Source: Candidatus Moduliflexus flocculans
GTDB taxonomy: Bacteria; Moduliflexota; Moduliflexia; Moduliflexales; Moduliflexaceae
DNA length: 64,000 bases
Direction: 5' to 3'
Assembly (NCBI GenBank): GCA_000739515.1
Contig: DF820459.1
Location: forward strand, 556,597 to 620,596
Position numbers and translations under genes: made by a program
Shown here: in pieces, positions 22,618-31,130 of the stretch
Layout of the letters: each line of letters begins with the position of its first letter
Position numbering within the stretch: position 1 is the stretch's first letter
Notes under the pieces: model-generated
What the model was told of the DNA's origin: nothing
What the model saw: only the letters and a program-made list of their open reading frames with translations
The model's database searches: none

Positions 22618-24990
22618 ATGATGACTGAACGAATTCGACAACTGCGTGAAAAGAGCGTGACGACAAAGCCTTATATTTCGCCGGAACGGGCGCTGCTGAT
22701 GACGGAATTTTACCAGAGTGACCGGGCGCAGGAGGTGTCCACGCCAGTCAAGCGGGCGCTTTCGTTTGCCTATCTGATGGAGCGGAAAACGATCTGCATC
22801 AACGAGGGCGAATTGATTGTCGGCGAGCGCGGCCCTGCGCCGTTAGCGACGCCGACCTACCCGGAAATCTGCATCCATTCCTTACAGGATTTGGAAATCA
22901 TCAATTCCCGCCCGAAAGTATCGTTTGCGGTGGATGACGAGACGCGCCGCCTGTATGAAGAGCGGCTGATTCCCTACTGGCAAGGGAAAAGCCTGCGCGA
23001 CAAGATTTTCGAGAACATGACCGACGCCTGGAAAGCCGCCTATAACGCGGGGATTTTCACCGAATTTCAGGAGCAGCGCGCACCGGGGCATACGGTGCTT
23101 GGAAAAAAAATCTATTCACAAGGAATGCTTGATATGAAACAGGAGATTCGAGCGGCAATTGACGCGCTTGATTTTCTGAACGATCCCGACGCTTACGACA
23201 AACGCGAAGAACTCAAGGCAATGGAGATTGCCGCCGACGCGCTGATAACGTTTGCGCGACGCCATGCCGAAAAACTGCGGGAATTGGCGGCGCAGGAACG
23301 CGAGCCGCAGCGCAAGCAGGAACTCGAACAGATGGCGGCGAATTGCGAGCATGTGCCGGCTCATGCGCCGACAACCTTCTGGCAGGCGTTGCAATATTAC
23401 TGGTTCGTCCATCTCGGCGTTGTGACAGAACTCAATCCCTGGGATTCCTTCAATCCGGGGCGGCTGGATCAGCATTTGCTGCCGTTTTATCAACGGGAAT
23501 GCGCGGCGGGTTTGCTGACCGAAGAGTGGGCGCGGGAACTGTTGCAATCGTTCTGGATCAAATTTAACCATCATCCCTCACCGCCGAAAATGGGCGTGAC
23601 CGCGAAAGAGAGCAACACCTACACCGACTTCGCGCTGATTAATGTCGGCGGCGTCAAAGAAGATGGCGCGGATGCGGTGAACGACCTGAGTTATCTGATT
23701 CTTGACGTGATTGAGGAGATGCGGATTCTTCAGCCGAGTTCCATGATTCAACTCAGCAAAAAGAATCCTGACCGCTTCCTGAAACGCGCCCTGAAAATCG
23801 TCAAAACCGGATTCGGCCAGCCCTCGATTTTCAATACCGATTCCATTGTGCAGGAACTTGTGCGGCAGGGTAAAACCGTCGAAGATGCCCGCAACGGGGG
23901 ATGCAGCGGGTGTGTCGAGTCCGGCGCGTTCGGGACAGAGGCGTATATTCTGACCGGCTATTTCAATCTGCCGAAAATTCTGGAAATCACGCTGAATAAT
24001 GGCATTGACCCGCGCACCGGCGAGAAAATCGGCATTTCCACTGGCGATCCGCTCAGTTTCGAGACGTTTGACGAACTCCTTGATGCGTATCGCAAACAGG
24101 TGCAACATTTCGCGGACATCAAAATTGAAGGCAACAATATCATTGACCGACTCTACGCCCGTTACATGCCTGTGCCGTTCCTGTCGCTGCTGATTGACGA
24201 TTGCATCGCCAACGGCAAAGACTATCTCGACGGCGGGGCGCGCTACAATACCAGCTACATTCAGGGGGTCGGTTTGGGAAGCATCACCGATGCGCTCGCG
24301 GCAATCAAATATCATGTCTTTGATCAAAAAACGGTCAGTTTCAATGAATTGCTCGGCGCATTAAAGGCGAACTTCGACGGACATGATGGCTTGCGGGACG
24401 CGCTGCTGCATCAAACGCCGAAATATGGCAATGATGACGATTATGCCGACGACATCATGAAGAGCGTGTTTCAGATGTATTACGATGCTATTAACGGCAG
24501 GCCGACGACGCGGGGCGGGACGTATCGCATCAATCTGCTTCCCACGACCTGTCACGTCTATTTTGGTAGCATCACTGGCGCGACGCCGGACGGACGCAAG
24601 GCCGCCGAACCGGTGTCAGAAGGGATTTCGCCAGTGCAGGGCGCGGATCGGCATGGGCCGACGTCGGTCATCAAATCGGCGGCAAAGATGGATCACATCA
24701 AAACCGGCGGCACGCTGCTAAATCAGAAATTCGCGCCGTCATTCCTGGCAACGGACGACGGCATCAATCAGGTCGCGCATCTTGTGCGGAGTTATTTCAA
24801 AATGGATGGACATCACATTCAGTTCAATGTGGTAAGCGCCGCCACGCTGCGGGAGGCGCAGCGCCAGCCCGAACGCCATCGCGATTTGATCGTGCGCGTT
24901 GCCGGCTACAGCGACTATTTCGTGGATTTGACCGAGGAATTACAGAACGAAATCATCCTGCGCACCGAGCATCAGGATACGCAGGGGTAA
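22618..24990 (+). CDS. hypD: trans-4-hydroxy-L-proline dehydratase (glycyl radical enzyme)
   Basis: A 790-residue glycyl radical enzyme that should dehydrate trans-4-hydroxy-L-proline to pyrroline-5-carboxylate. The catalytic Cys432 and Glu434 (SGCVES) and the radical Gly763 (RVAGYSD) are present. The positions I recall as substrate contacts in C. difficile HypD all recur here with a constant shift of two: Phe150, His158, Asp276, Ser332 and Tyr448. The wording around them (TEFQEQRAPGHT, FNPGRLDQHL, GGARYNTSYIQGVG) fits HypD better than PFL, choline lyase or glycerol dehydratase. No proC lies nearby, so P5C must be handled elsewhere. There is no clear ribosome site; a repeat ends just upstream of the ATG. 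Confidence 0.87.
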   Translation: MMTERIRQLREKSVTTKPYISPERALLMTEFYQSDRAQEVSTPVKRALSFAYLMERKTICINEGELIVGERGPAPLATPTYPEICIHSLQDLEIINSRPKVSFAVDDETRRLYEERLIPYWQGKSLRDKIFENMTDAWKAAYNAGIFTEFQEQRAPGHTVLGKKIYSQGMLDMKQEIRAAIDALDFLNDPDAYDKREELKAMEIAADALITFARRHAEKLRELAAQEREPQRKQELEQMAANCEHVPAHAPTTFWQALQYYWFVHLGVVTELNPWDSFNPGRLDQHLLPFYQRECAAGLLTEEWARELLQSFWIKFNHHPSPPKMGVTAKESNTYTDFALINVGGVKEDGADAVNDLSYLILDVIEEMRILQPSSMIQLSKKNPDRFLKRALKIVKTGFGQPSIFNTDSIVQELVRQGKTVEDARNGGCSGCVESGAFGTEAYILTGYFNLPKILEITLNNGIDPRTGEKIGISTGDPLSFETFDELLDAYRKQVQHFADIKIEGNNIIDRLYARYMPVPFLSLLIDDCIANGKDYLDGGARYNTSYIQGVGLGSITDALAAIKYHVFDQKTVSFNELLGALKANFDGHDGLRDALLHQTPKYGNDDDYADDIMKSVFQMYYDAINGRPTTRGGTYRINLLPTTCHVYFGSITGATPDGRKAAEPVSEGISPVQGADRHGPTSVIKSAAKMDHIKTGGTLLNQKFAPSFLATDDGINQVAHLVRSYFKMDGHHIQFNVVSAATLREAQRQPERHRDLIVRVAGYSDYFVDLTEELQNEIILRTEHQDTQG

Positions 24991-25017
24991 CTATACCTCA
25001 CCTCCACGAGAGGGGGG

Positions 25018-25133
25018 CTGTTAAGTTCTCGCCCAAAATTGTCATTGCGAGGAGTGACAACGACGAAGCAATCTCGCTGAAGTTGGATTGCTTTGTCGCT
25101 GACGCTCCGCGCAACGACAGAATTTAACAGTGA
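25018..25133. repeat. Dispersed repeat (family C)
   Basis: It begins CTGTTAAGTTCTCGCC, contains GTCATTGCGAGGAGTGACAA and later GGATTGCTTTGTCGCTGACG, and ends near TTTAACAG. It matches 39580-39690 with a few differences. Similar GTCATTGCGAGG repeats are common in many bacterial genomes. No ORF. Confidence 0.8.
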
Positions 25134-25182
25134 GGGGATGTGTAGCATGGGTTCTTATAGATGCGAGCGTTGATTTGTGATA

Positions 25183-25215
25183 AGACCTCACAGGTCTTCG
25201 AGACCTGTGAGGTCT
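25183..25215. terminator. Perfect 15-bp hairpin between hypD and the chemoreceptor
   Basis: The arms 25183-25197 and 25201-25215 pair fully around TCG. It lies between two converging genes (hypD rightward, chemoreceptor leftward) and could stop both, though no long T tract follows. Related ACCTCACAGGT hairpins occur at 52998-53031. Confidence 0.6.
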
Positions 25216-25244
25216 GTCGTTATTAACTTTCAATGCTCATATCT

Positions 25245-27902
25245 CTAATTGCTCGATTTCTTGTTTTCAATACCCACATCGGCAAGGTTTTTCTGGGTAA
25301 TCGTCTGGACGCGAACATAGGCGGTTTTCGGTTCGGTTGGCATGGACAGCCCTTTTCCGATATAAGGGGAAAGTTCCTGAAATGCTGTCCACCCTAAATC
25401 TGCCGGATTCTGATAGATTGTGCCTGCAATGTATCCAGCGGTAATCGCATCCGCGATCTCCGGCGTCAGATCGTAAGCAACGACCTGTGGCGGTCTGACC
25501 TTAAAACGCTGCTCGCGCAGTAATTCAAGGTACGCTAATGAGGCGTTTTCATAGGTGAGAAAAATCCCGTCAACCTTCGACGCAAGCGTCAGTCCGTCAA
25601 CCAGCGCTTCTTTGGCTTGCTGAATGTCGAACGAGGACGCAAACATTTCAATCACGTCCCATTGATACGCGCTTGCTTTGGCTAAAAAGCCTTCTAACCG
25701 ACGAAAAATCGAACTGACATTGCGAAAGCCGCAGACCATGACAGTGGCCTGTTTTGGCAGTAATGGTTTTAGTAAATCCGCCGCCTGTTCTCCGCCGCGA
25801 TAATTATCGGAAAGCACCGAAAGAAATGGCTGCTCTACCGGACAATCCACCACAATCAGCGGCATATTGGCCGCGTGGCTTTTCATCAGCAAGCGCTGCC
25901 CCGTATGCTCATCTACAGGCGCTAACAGGAGACCTTTCAGCCAGGGCTGCTGCAATATCCAGGTCATCTGCTCTGCTTGCAGCACCGGATTATCGTGCGC
26001 GTTCAACGTCAATGCCTGAAAACCGGCGGCAAGAATACGCTCGCGGCAGCCTGCGTAAATCTGTTCGAAAAAATCCTCGGTATTCGGAGAAAGCAACGCC
26101 ACCGTGGATTTGGCGCGATCAAAATCATTCGGCAAGACAGGATCGGTGACTAAAAATTGTCCCATATTTTCGGCGAGATGCGCTTTCAACGTTTCTAATT
26201 CAGTCGAAGAGGCAGCGAGTTGTCCGATCATCTTGGCATTGCGATGCAGTAAATTCTGCATGTGATCAATGGCATGAACGATGGTTTCGATTTCATGCAA
26301 TTGCGATGACGCGGACGATTCCAACTGCTGCGTGATATTTCTCAGAATAGCGGCAATCTGGCCGAGGTGTGAGCTATTTTTGGTCTGAGCGCTGACACTG
26401 TCAGAAAGATGCTCAAGCTTGCGATGCACCTGATCCATCGCTTCTTTTGCCTGAAGGCTGTTTTGGCGTTGGGAAACCGTTGCTTTCGCTAAGTTGGCCG
26501 CCATTCCGCGAGCGTCTTGAATCCGTTGCGCAATCACATGCAACAGGGCATCCGCCTGCTGGCCAAGTTCCACGCCTTCCCGCACCGCGTCAAGGCAATT
26601 GGCCATCGCCATCGTTCCACGCATGACTTCATTTTGCAGGGAACGAATAATATTGCCAATTTCTTTCGTAGAATTCCTTGTGCGTTCGGCTAATTCTCGA
26701 ACCTGACCGGCCACGACGGCAAAGCCTTTCCCATGCCCTCCGGCTTGCGCCGCAATAATAGAGGCATTAAGCGCTAAAAGATTGGTTTGTTCGGCAATAT
26801 CATTAATAACTTCCAGCACATCGCCGATCCGATCCGACTCCTTGCCTAAATGTTTGATGGTCGCGGCAGCATCGTTGACTGTGGTGTTGATGGTCTGAAT
26901 CCCCTCAATCACGCTTTGCACGGCCTCAACCCCTTTTCCCGCCTCTTTTGAAACCGATTCCGCCAACGAGGATACATCATGGGCATGATCGTCAATTTCC
27001 TCCATAAATGCATGAAGGCCGGTAATAGATTGGTCGGTGACGTTTGACAGCGTCGACAGATATTCGATATCCTGGTGAATGTTCAGGATCGAGGCGTTCA
27101 TGCGTTCAATATCCTCAAAGGTATTGTCCAACGATTGTCCCTGCGTTTCGATGTTTTCCATCGTTTGCCGCAAATTCTGCGCGACTTGTTCGCTGGAAGC
27201 GGCGATATGTTCAATCGCCTCCGTTTCCAGCGTGGCGTTCCATAAGCTTTGCTGCGACATGGCGCCGATGCGCGCGCTGGCCTTCGCGATATTCCGCACC
27301 TCATCGCCGATCTGGGCGATAGCGGTGCGAAATTCGATGGTCATGGCTTCAAAAAAATCGCCTAATGATGTTTGCTGCAAAACCTCTGGCGTTTCTAAAA
27401 ATAGTGACCCTTGAATCAATTTACCGACATGGCGTTCGATGGCTAAAAAGACCTGTTCGAATTGTTGGATCACTTCCGTTAACTCGTCATGCTCAGAGCG
27501 CGGCTGGAGCGTTTCGCGTTTTCCTTTGCGAAGAAAACTATTCCCCGCGTCAATTAATCGCCTGATAAAGCGCGAATTTGTGCGGAGAATTTGTTCGAGA
27601 TCTTCTAATTCCAGAATAATAAGCCTCGTTTTGGGTGCATTCTCGGAAAGAGTTTCGCCTGTGCCGACTGTTCGGGCAATCGCAATCGCGCGTTGAATAT
27701 AAGGAAGAATGCACCACTTGATAATGCCTGCGTTGACGAAAAGCAAAACAATCGTCCAGAGGAATTGCAGGAGCATGATGTGTTTGAGGGAGAGTCTCCC
27801 GTTCGCCAGAAAAAAGACGAGAGCGCTCATCGCAATATTTAGCGCAAGGCCGATGGTTAAATGGGTTCGAACATACAATGCATGCAAACCTATTCGCTTC
27901 AT
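25245..27902 (-). CDS. Chemoreceptor signalling domain fused to a C-terminal periplasmic-binding-protein fold
   Basis: 885 residues from ATG 27902 (AGGAGG eight bases upstream). Two TM helices (about 15-33 and 42-60) with almost no loop between them are followed by a HAMP-like linker (ILPYIQRAIAIAR) and a long coiled coil. The MCP hairpin tip is at 370-400 (EQTNLLALNAS...[18 protein letters not shown]). From about 598 to 880 comes a type-1 periplasmic-binding/LacI-like domain: STVALLSPNTEDFFEQI, GLLLAPVDE, VVDCPVEQP, DGIFLTYENAS and VAYDLTPEIADAI. With two TM helices this sensor would be in the cytoplasm. The tip reads IIAAQAGG where most receptors have IEAARAGE, so CheA coupling may be altered. 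The ligand is probably a sugar or similar small molecule, which is inference. Confidence 0.88.
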   Translation of the reverse strand: MKRIGLHALYVRTHLTIGLALNIAMSALVFFLANGRLSLKHIMLLQFLWTIVLLFVNAGIIKWCILPYIQRAIAIARTVGTGETLSENAPKTRLIILELEDLEQILRTNSRFIRRLIDAGNSFLRKGKRETLQPRSEHDELTEVIQQFEQVFLAIERHVGKLIQGSLFLETPEVLQQTSLGDFFEAMTIEFRTAIAQIGDEVRNIAKASARIGAMSQQSLWNATLETEAIEHIAASSEQVAQNLRQTMENIETQGQSLDNTFEDIERMNASILNIHQDIEYLSTLSNVTDQSITGLHAFMEEIDDHAHDVSSLAESVSKEAGKGVEAVQSVIEGIQTINTTVNDAAATIKHLGKESDRIGDVLEVINDIAEQTNLLALNASIIAAQAGGHGKGFAVVAGQVRELAERTRNSTKEIGNIIRSLQNEVMRGTMAMANCLDAVREGVELGQQADALLHVIAQRIQDARGMAANLAKATVSQRQNSLQAKEAMDQVHRKLEHLSDSVSAQTKNSSHLGQIAAILRNITQQLESSASSQLHEIETIVHAIDHMQNLLHRNAKMIGQLAASSTELETLKAHLAENMGQFLVTDPVLPNDFDRAKSTVALLSPNTEDFFEQIYAGCRERILAAGFQALTLNAHDNPVLQAEQMTWILQQPWLKGLLLAPVDEHTGQRLLMKSHAANMPLIVVDCPVEQPFLSVLSDNYRGGEQAADLLKPLLPKQATVMVCGFRNVSSIFRRLEGFLAKASAYQWDVIEMFASSFDIQQAKEALVDGLTLASKVDGIFLTYENASLAYLELLREQRFKVRPPQVVAYDLTPEIADAITAGYIAGTIYQNPADLGWTAFQELSPYIGKGLSMPTEPKTAYVRVQTITQKNLADVGIENKKSSN

Positions 27903-27966
27903 GCAATCATCCTCCTGAAAAGCGTATAAAAACAATTAGATAACGTGACATGTATCTTGATAAGAA

Positions 27967-28093
27967 AACCCACCCCTTGCCCCTCCCAGGAGGGGAATTC
28001 GCTCGTCGGAAGTCGTCACATTTCCCTCCTGGGAGGGGCAAAAGGTGGGTAAAGACGCCTGTCTGACAGAAAAATTTCAAAAAGTTGCATATC
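27967..28093 (-). repeat. Family D dispersed repeat upstream of the chemoreceptor
   Basis: On the minus strand it starts ATGCAACTTTTTGAAATTT and carries the two opposed GGAGGGG-type arms, mirroring 21562-21680. It fills most of the gap between the acyltransferase end and the chemoreceptor start. Confidence 0.85.
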
Positions 28094-28112
28094 GCATATT
28101 TACAGCCGGCAT

Positions 28113-28802
28113 TCAGTCTGCGTTTTTTGAAACAAGGTGATGTTCCACCTCAGTCGTCAGCGCATTCAGCGCGTCAGCAATCTGGTGTTGACAGGCGAAT
28201 AATGCCTCTTTTTCCGCCGTATCAGGCACGAAAATCGGCTCGCCGTATTTTATGGTGATGGTTGCAAACGGCAACGGGATAATCGTGCGATCCCAATTAC
28301 GAAGACGGCGATACCGTGTCACGCTTCCGCCAATCGGCACGACCGGCAAGCCAGAGTGTTTGGCTAACAGCGCCGGGCCAGCTTTGCATTCATGCGCCGG
28401 GCCTTTCGGGCCGTCGCCGCCAAACAGCACATCATGCTCCGCCTTCAGTGCGTCAGCTAATTGTAGAAATCCCCGCATCCCGCCGCGAGAAGATGAGCCG
28501 CGCACCGAATAAAATCCCAATAATCGGTTCAAGCGGGCAAGATATTCACCATCGCGGCTCTGGCTCACTAAAATTGCAATCTGCCGGTGGCGCAACGCCC
28601 ATGCGCTGGTGATTACATGCTCGTGCCAGCCGACATAAATGATATTGCGGTATTGCGCCCGCCACGCCTGATGCTGTTCAGGATTGAGCAGGCGAATACG
28701 CCACGTCAGCCCGAACCCGTAAAAAAAGGTAATGCCGACTGTTGGAACGAGGATTTTCAGCGCTTCGTGGCGCAACTGCTTGATGAATGGCTTTAATGAC
28801 AT
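28113..28802 (-). CDS. DUF374 lysophospholipid acyltransferase-like protein
   Basis: 229 residues from ATG 28802; a longer reading to 28910 overlaps the patatin gene and is rejected. DUF374 belongs to the LPLAT superfamily. Marks seen are the N-terminal hydrophobic helix (ILVPTVGITFFYGFG), IIYVGWHEHVITSAWALR near residue 60, the SRDGEYLARL block, RGSSSRGG, GGDGPKGP near 135, and the PIGGSVTRYRRL stretch. Such proteins are membrane-associated and probably acylate lipid A or other lipids. It follows the patatin-like phospholipase gene by 38 bases, which suggests a joint role in lipid turnover. Confidence 0.85.
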   Translation of the reverse strand: MSLKPFIKQLRHEALKILVPTVGITFFYGFGLTWRIRLLNPEQHQAWRAQYRNIIYVGWHEHVITSAWALRHRQIAILVSQSRDGEYLARLNRLLGFYSVRGSSSRGGMRGFLQLADALKAEHDVLFGGDGPKGPAHECKAGPALLAKHSGLPVVPIGGSVTRYRRLRNWDRTIIPLPFATITIKYGEPIFVPDTAEKEALFACQHQIADALNALTTEVEHHLVSKNAD

Positions 28803-28840
28803 GATTAAAAAAACCTGTGAGGTCTGCGTTGAGAATGGTG

Positions 28841-29887
28841 TTATCCTGCAAGCGCCGCGCGAATCTGGGGCAGCGCTTCTCGCGCAATCTCTTCCCCTTT
28901 GCGGATGCACTCCTGCGGCTTGTTGAAATCTACCAACCGAATTTCCGCCAAATCCGGGACGAGCAGAATGTCGGGCGGCGACTGTGCGAAATTCGCTTCC
29001 GCGAGATAGCCTTGCATAATGTTAATCGAATTAAAAATGACGCGAAACATGTCGGGCAATTCGATATCGTCGTCATCTTTTTTCACCCAATCGCTGAAAA
29101 ACGTGGCTCGTTCGCTCAAGACCTCGCGCCCGCGCTCGACTTTATCATCGAACCATTCTTCCACCGCTTGCGCTGGTTTTTCGAGGAAATCGCGCCCTTT
29201 TTGAATCGCCTCTCTGAGGAACGGCGGCAAGGTGGTTTCAACGGCTCGCAGGCTGTTCACCATGTCTGACGCATCGAAACCGCTGCGCTCGTCGTCGTCC
29301 CGCTCTGGCGGTTTGATGTAGGAGCGTTTCGACATTTCCGCCGCCAGATTCACGGCAATCACCACGTCTGCGCCGAGCATTCGCGCCGCTCGCACGGGAA
29401 CTGGCGTGACGATGCCACCATCAACAAGAAAGCGATTTTCGTGCGGAACGGGCGTGAAAATGCCGGGAATCGACATGCTGGCGCGGACGGCCTTGACAGC
29501 GTCACCGCTGGTAAACATCACTTCTTCGCCAGTCGCCACATCAGCGGCAATGGCGGCGAATGGGATCGAAAAATCTTCGATGCGTTTGTCGCTTAACAGG
29601 GTTTTCAGCAACTTTTCGATCTGCCTGCCGCCGAACACGCCAGAGACGGGAATCTGCGGGTCGAGCAGCCCGGCCATATTTTTCCAATCGAAGTTTTCCA
29701 GCATCGCTTCCGCCTGCGGCAGCGCGCCAGCGGCATAAACTGCGCCGACAATCGCGCCCATGCTCGTTCCAGCGATGCAATCTATCGGCAATCCTTCTTC
29801 CCTCAGCACTCGCAAAATGCCGATATGCGCGAATCCTCGCGCCGAGCCGCTGCCGAGGGCTAATCCTAGTTTTTTTCGTGCGTTCAT
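28841..29887 (-). CDS. Patatin-like phospholipase (RssA/NTE type)
   Basis: 348 residues from ATG 29887, the usual family start (MNARKKLGLALGSGSARG). Starts at 29899 or GTG 29941 are possible. The serine-aspartate dyad is Ser42 in GTSMGA and Asp156 in VDGGIV; the oxyanion loop is GSGSARG. The C-terminal ~130 residues, rich in charged helices (FLEKPAQAVEEWFDDKVERGRE), go beyond the core domain. The enzyme would cleave acyl esters of phospholipids at the inner membrane face. Its stop lies 38 bases before the DUF374 gene. The upstream esterase gene ends 38 bases before this start, so a three-gene operon is likely. Confidence 0.9.
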   Translation of the reverse strand: MNARKKLGLALGSGSARGFAHIGILRVLREEGLPIDCIAGTSMGAIVGAVYAAGALPQAEAMLENFDWKNMAGLLDPQIPVSGVFGGRQIEKLLKTLLSDKRIEDFSIPFAAIAADVATGEEVMFTSGDAVKAVRASMSIPGIFTPVPHENRFLVDGGIVTPVPVRAARMLGADVVIAVNLAAEMSKRSYIKPPERDDDERSGFDASDMVNSLRAVETTLPPFLREAIQKGRDFLEKPAQAVEEWFDDKVERGREVLSERATFFSDWVKKDDDDIELPDMFRVIFNSINIMQGYLAEANFAQSPPDILLVPDLAEIRLVDFNKPQECIRKGEEIAREALPQIRAALAG

Positions 29888-29925
29888 AGTTTGCGTCATG
29901 CGTTCACGGGTCAGATGGCAAGCGC

Positions 29926-30921
29926 TTATTTGGTCTGCCACCGATCCTGTTCTTCCATCACGGAACGCGCTTCATCGCCTTGAAGCCAGGCTTTCGCGGC
30001 CATATTCCCGCGCAGGTAGGCATCCCAAAAAGCGGCGCTCAACGCCAGAATTACCCGATGATGATTCGGGTTGCGCGCCTCCGCCTCGCCAGGCAACGCG
30101 CGATCTGTAAACGCGGAATGTTCCGCGCCATATAGCACCACTTCGTATTTATCGCCGGGCGGCAAGGCTGGAAACACCGCCAGCCGAGAGGCGACATCCG
30201 TATCGTTGATCGCTGACACGTCGTTCGTTCCAGTCATTAACATCCAGGGAATGTTCACTTTGCCGAACGCCCGTTTCAAATCTCCTCGGCGAGGACTGCT
30301 TGGGCTGAACATGATCGCGGCGTGAATTCTCGGCTCGGTCGCAATTTTCTGGCCTATCGGAAATTGCTGTCCGCTGACGGCCTGGGTGGTTATTGCGCCG
30401 AAGGAATGTCCCGACATGCCAATCGCTGCGACATCGAGGCGTCCGGCGAAGGGAGAATTCGGGTCTGCGTTCCAGCGTTCAAGAACATCAAGCACGACAT
30501 GAATGTCGTTGATGCGATGGAGAAAATTCTCCGCGTTTGCCGCCTGTTTCAGGGTGGTAAGGCGCTCTGCGAATGGCTTATCCCGCCACACGGACACATC
30601 GCTCCCCGGATGCTGGACAAAAACGGCGACATATCCACGTCCAGCCCAATGATGGCCGAGATAGACGCATTGTTCGCGAGAGCCGCCTAACCCGTGGCTG
30701 AAAAGCACGATGGGAACTGGAGTTTTTTCCGCTGGCAGGTAGATTCGCAGGGGAATCTCCCGTTCTCGTTCGGAGTCATGGACAGTAAGATCGATAATTT
30801 GAGGGGCAAATCCCGCAGAGATTGCGAGCGGATTATACGATGGTTCACCAGCGATGCCCTGAACGGCATATAACAAAAAAGTCAACACGAAGAAAATTGT
30901 CCGGTTATGGTGTTCTTTCAT
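29926..30921 (-). CDS. Secreted alpha/beta hydrolase, dienelactone/PAF-acetylhydrolase type
   Basis: 331 residues with a signal peptide (MKEHHNRTIFFVLTFLLYAV, then QGIAG), so it is exported. The core motif is GMSGHSFGA with Ser173 as the nucleophile. The oxyanion region is VLFSHGLGG near 74-80. A late Asp (MTGTNDVSAIND) and His (YGAEHSAF) complete a triad. The pattern matches the predicted dienelactone hydrolases, and the substrate is unknown. It is the first gene of a leftward run with the patatin and DUF374 genes. Confidence 0.85.
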   Translation of the reverse strand: MKEHHNRTIFFVLTFLLYAVQGIAGEPSYNPLAISAGFAPQIIDLTVHDSEREREIPLRIYLPAEKTPVPIVLFSHGLGGSREQCVYLGHHWAGRGYVAVFVQHPGSDVSVWRDKPFAERLTTLKQAANAENFLHRINDIHVVLDVLERWNADPNSPFAGRLDVAAIGMSGHSFGAITTQAVSGQQFPIGQKIATEPRIHAAIMFSPSSPRRGDLKRAFGKVNIPWMLMTGTNDVSAINDTDVASRLAVFPALPPGDKYEVVLYGAEHSAFTDRALPGEAEARNPNHHRVILALSAAFWDAYLRGNMAAKAWLQGDEARSVMEEQDRWQTK

Positions 30922-30941
30922 AAAAACAGGGAATTATTTAT

Positions 30942-31045
30942 GTACGACTGTTCTGCCAAGGTTTGATTGACAGGTGCGCCTGCATCGCGAACGAGGACGT
31001 TCGCGGTACGAACTCGTCAGTTATACTTTGACAGAACAGTCGTAC
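30942..31045. repeat. Palindromic element, 14-bp arms
   Basis: GTACGACTGTTCTG at 30942-30955 is inverted at 31032-31045. The middle contains GAACGAGGACGTTCGCGGTAC, resembling the family E repeats at 46261 and 49467. It occupies most of the gap upstream of the hydrolase gene. Confidence 0.7.
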
Positions 31046-31063
31046 CATCTGTAAAAATGCATA

Positions 31064-31107
31064 AGGGCGAGATTTTCATTTATTGAAATTTCTGAAAATC
31101 TCGCCCT
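31064..31107 (-). terminator. Terminator after the NuoF-like gene
   Basis: A perfect 15-bp stem (31064-31078 with 31093-31107, AGGGCGAGATTTTCA) lies 24 bases after the stop of the leftward NuoF-like gene. It is followed on that strand by CTTATGCATTTTTAC. Confidence 0.75.
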
Positions 31108-31130
31108 CGATAATGATTGATACCCGTTGA

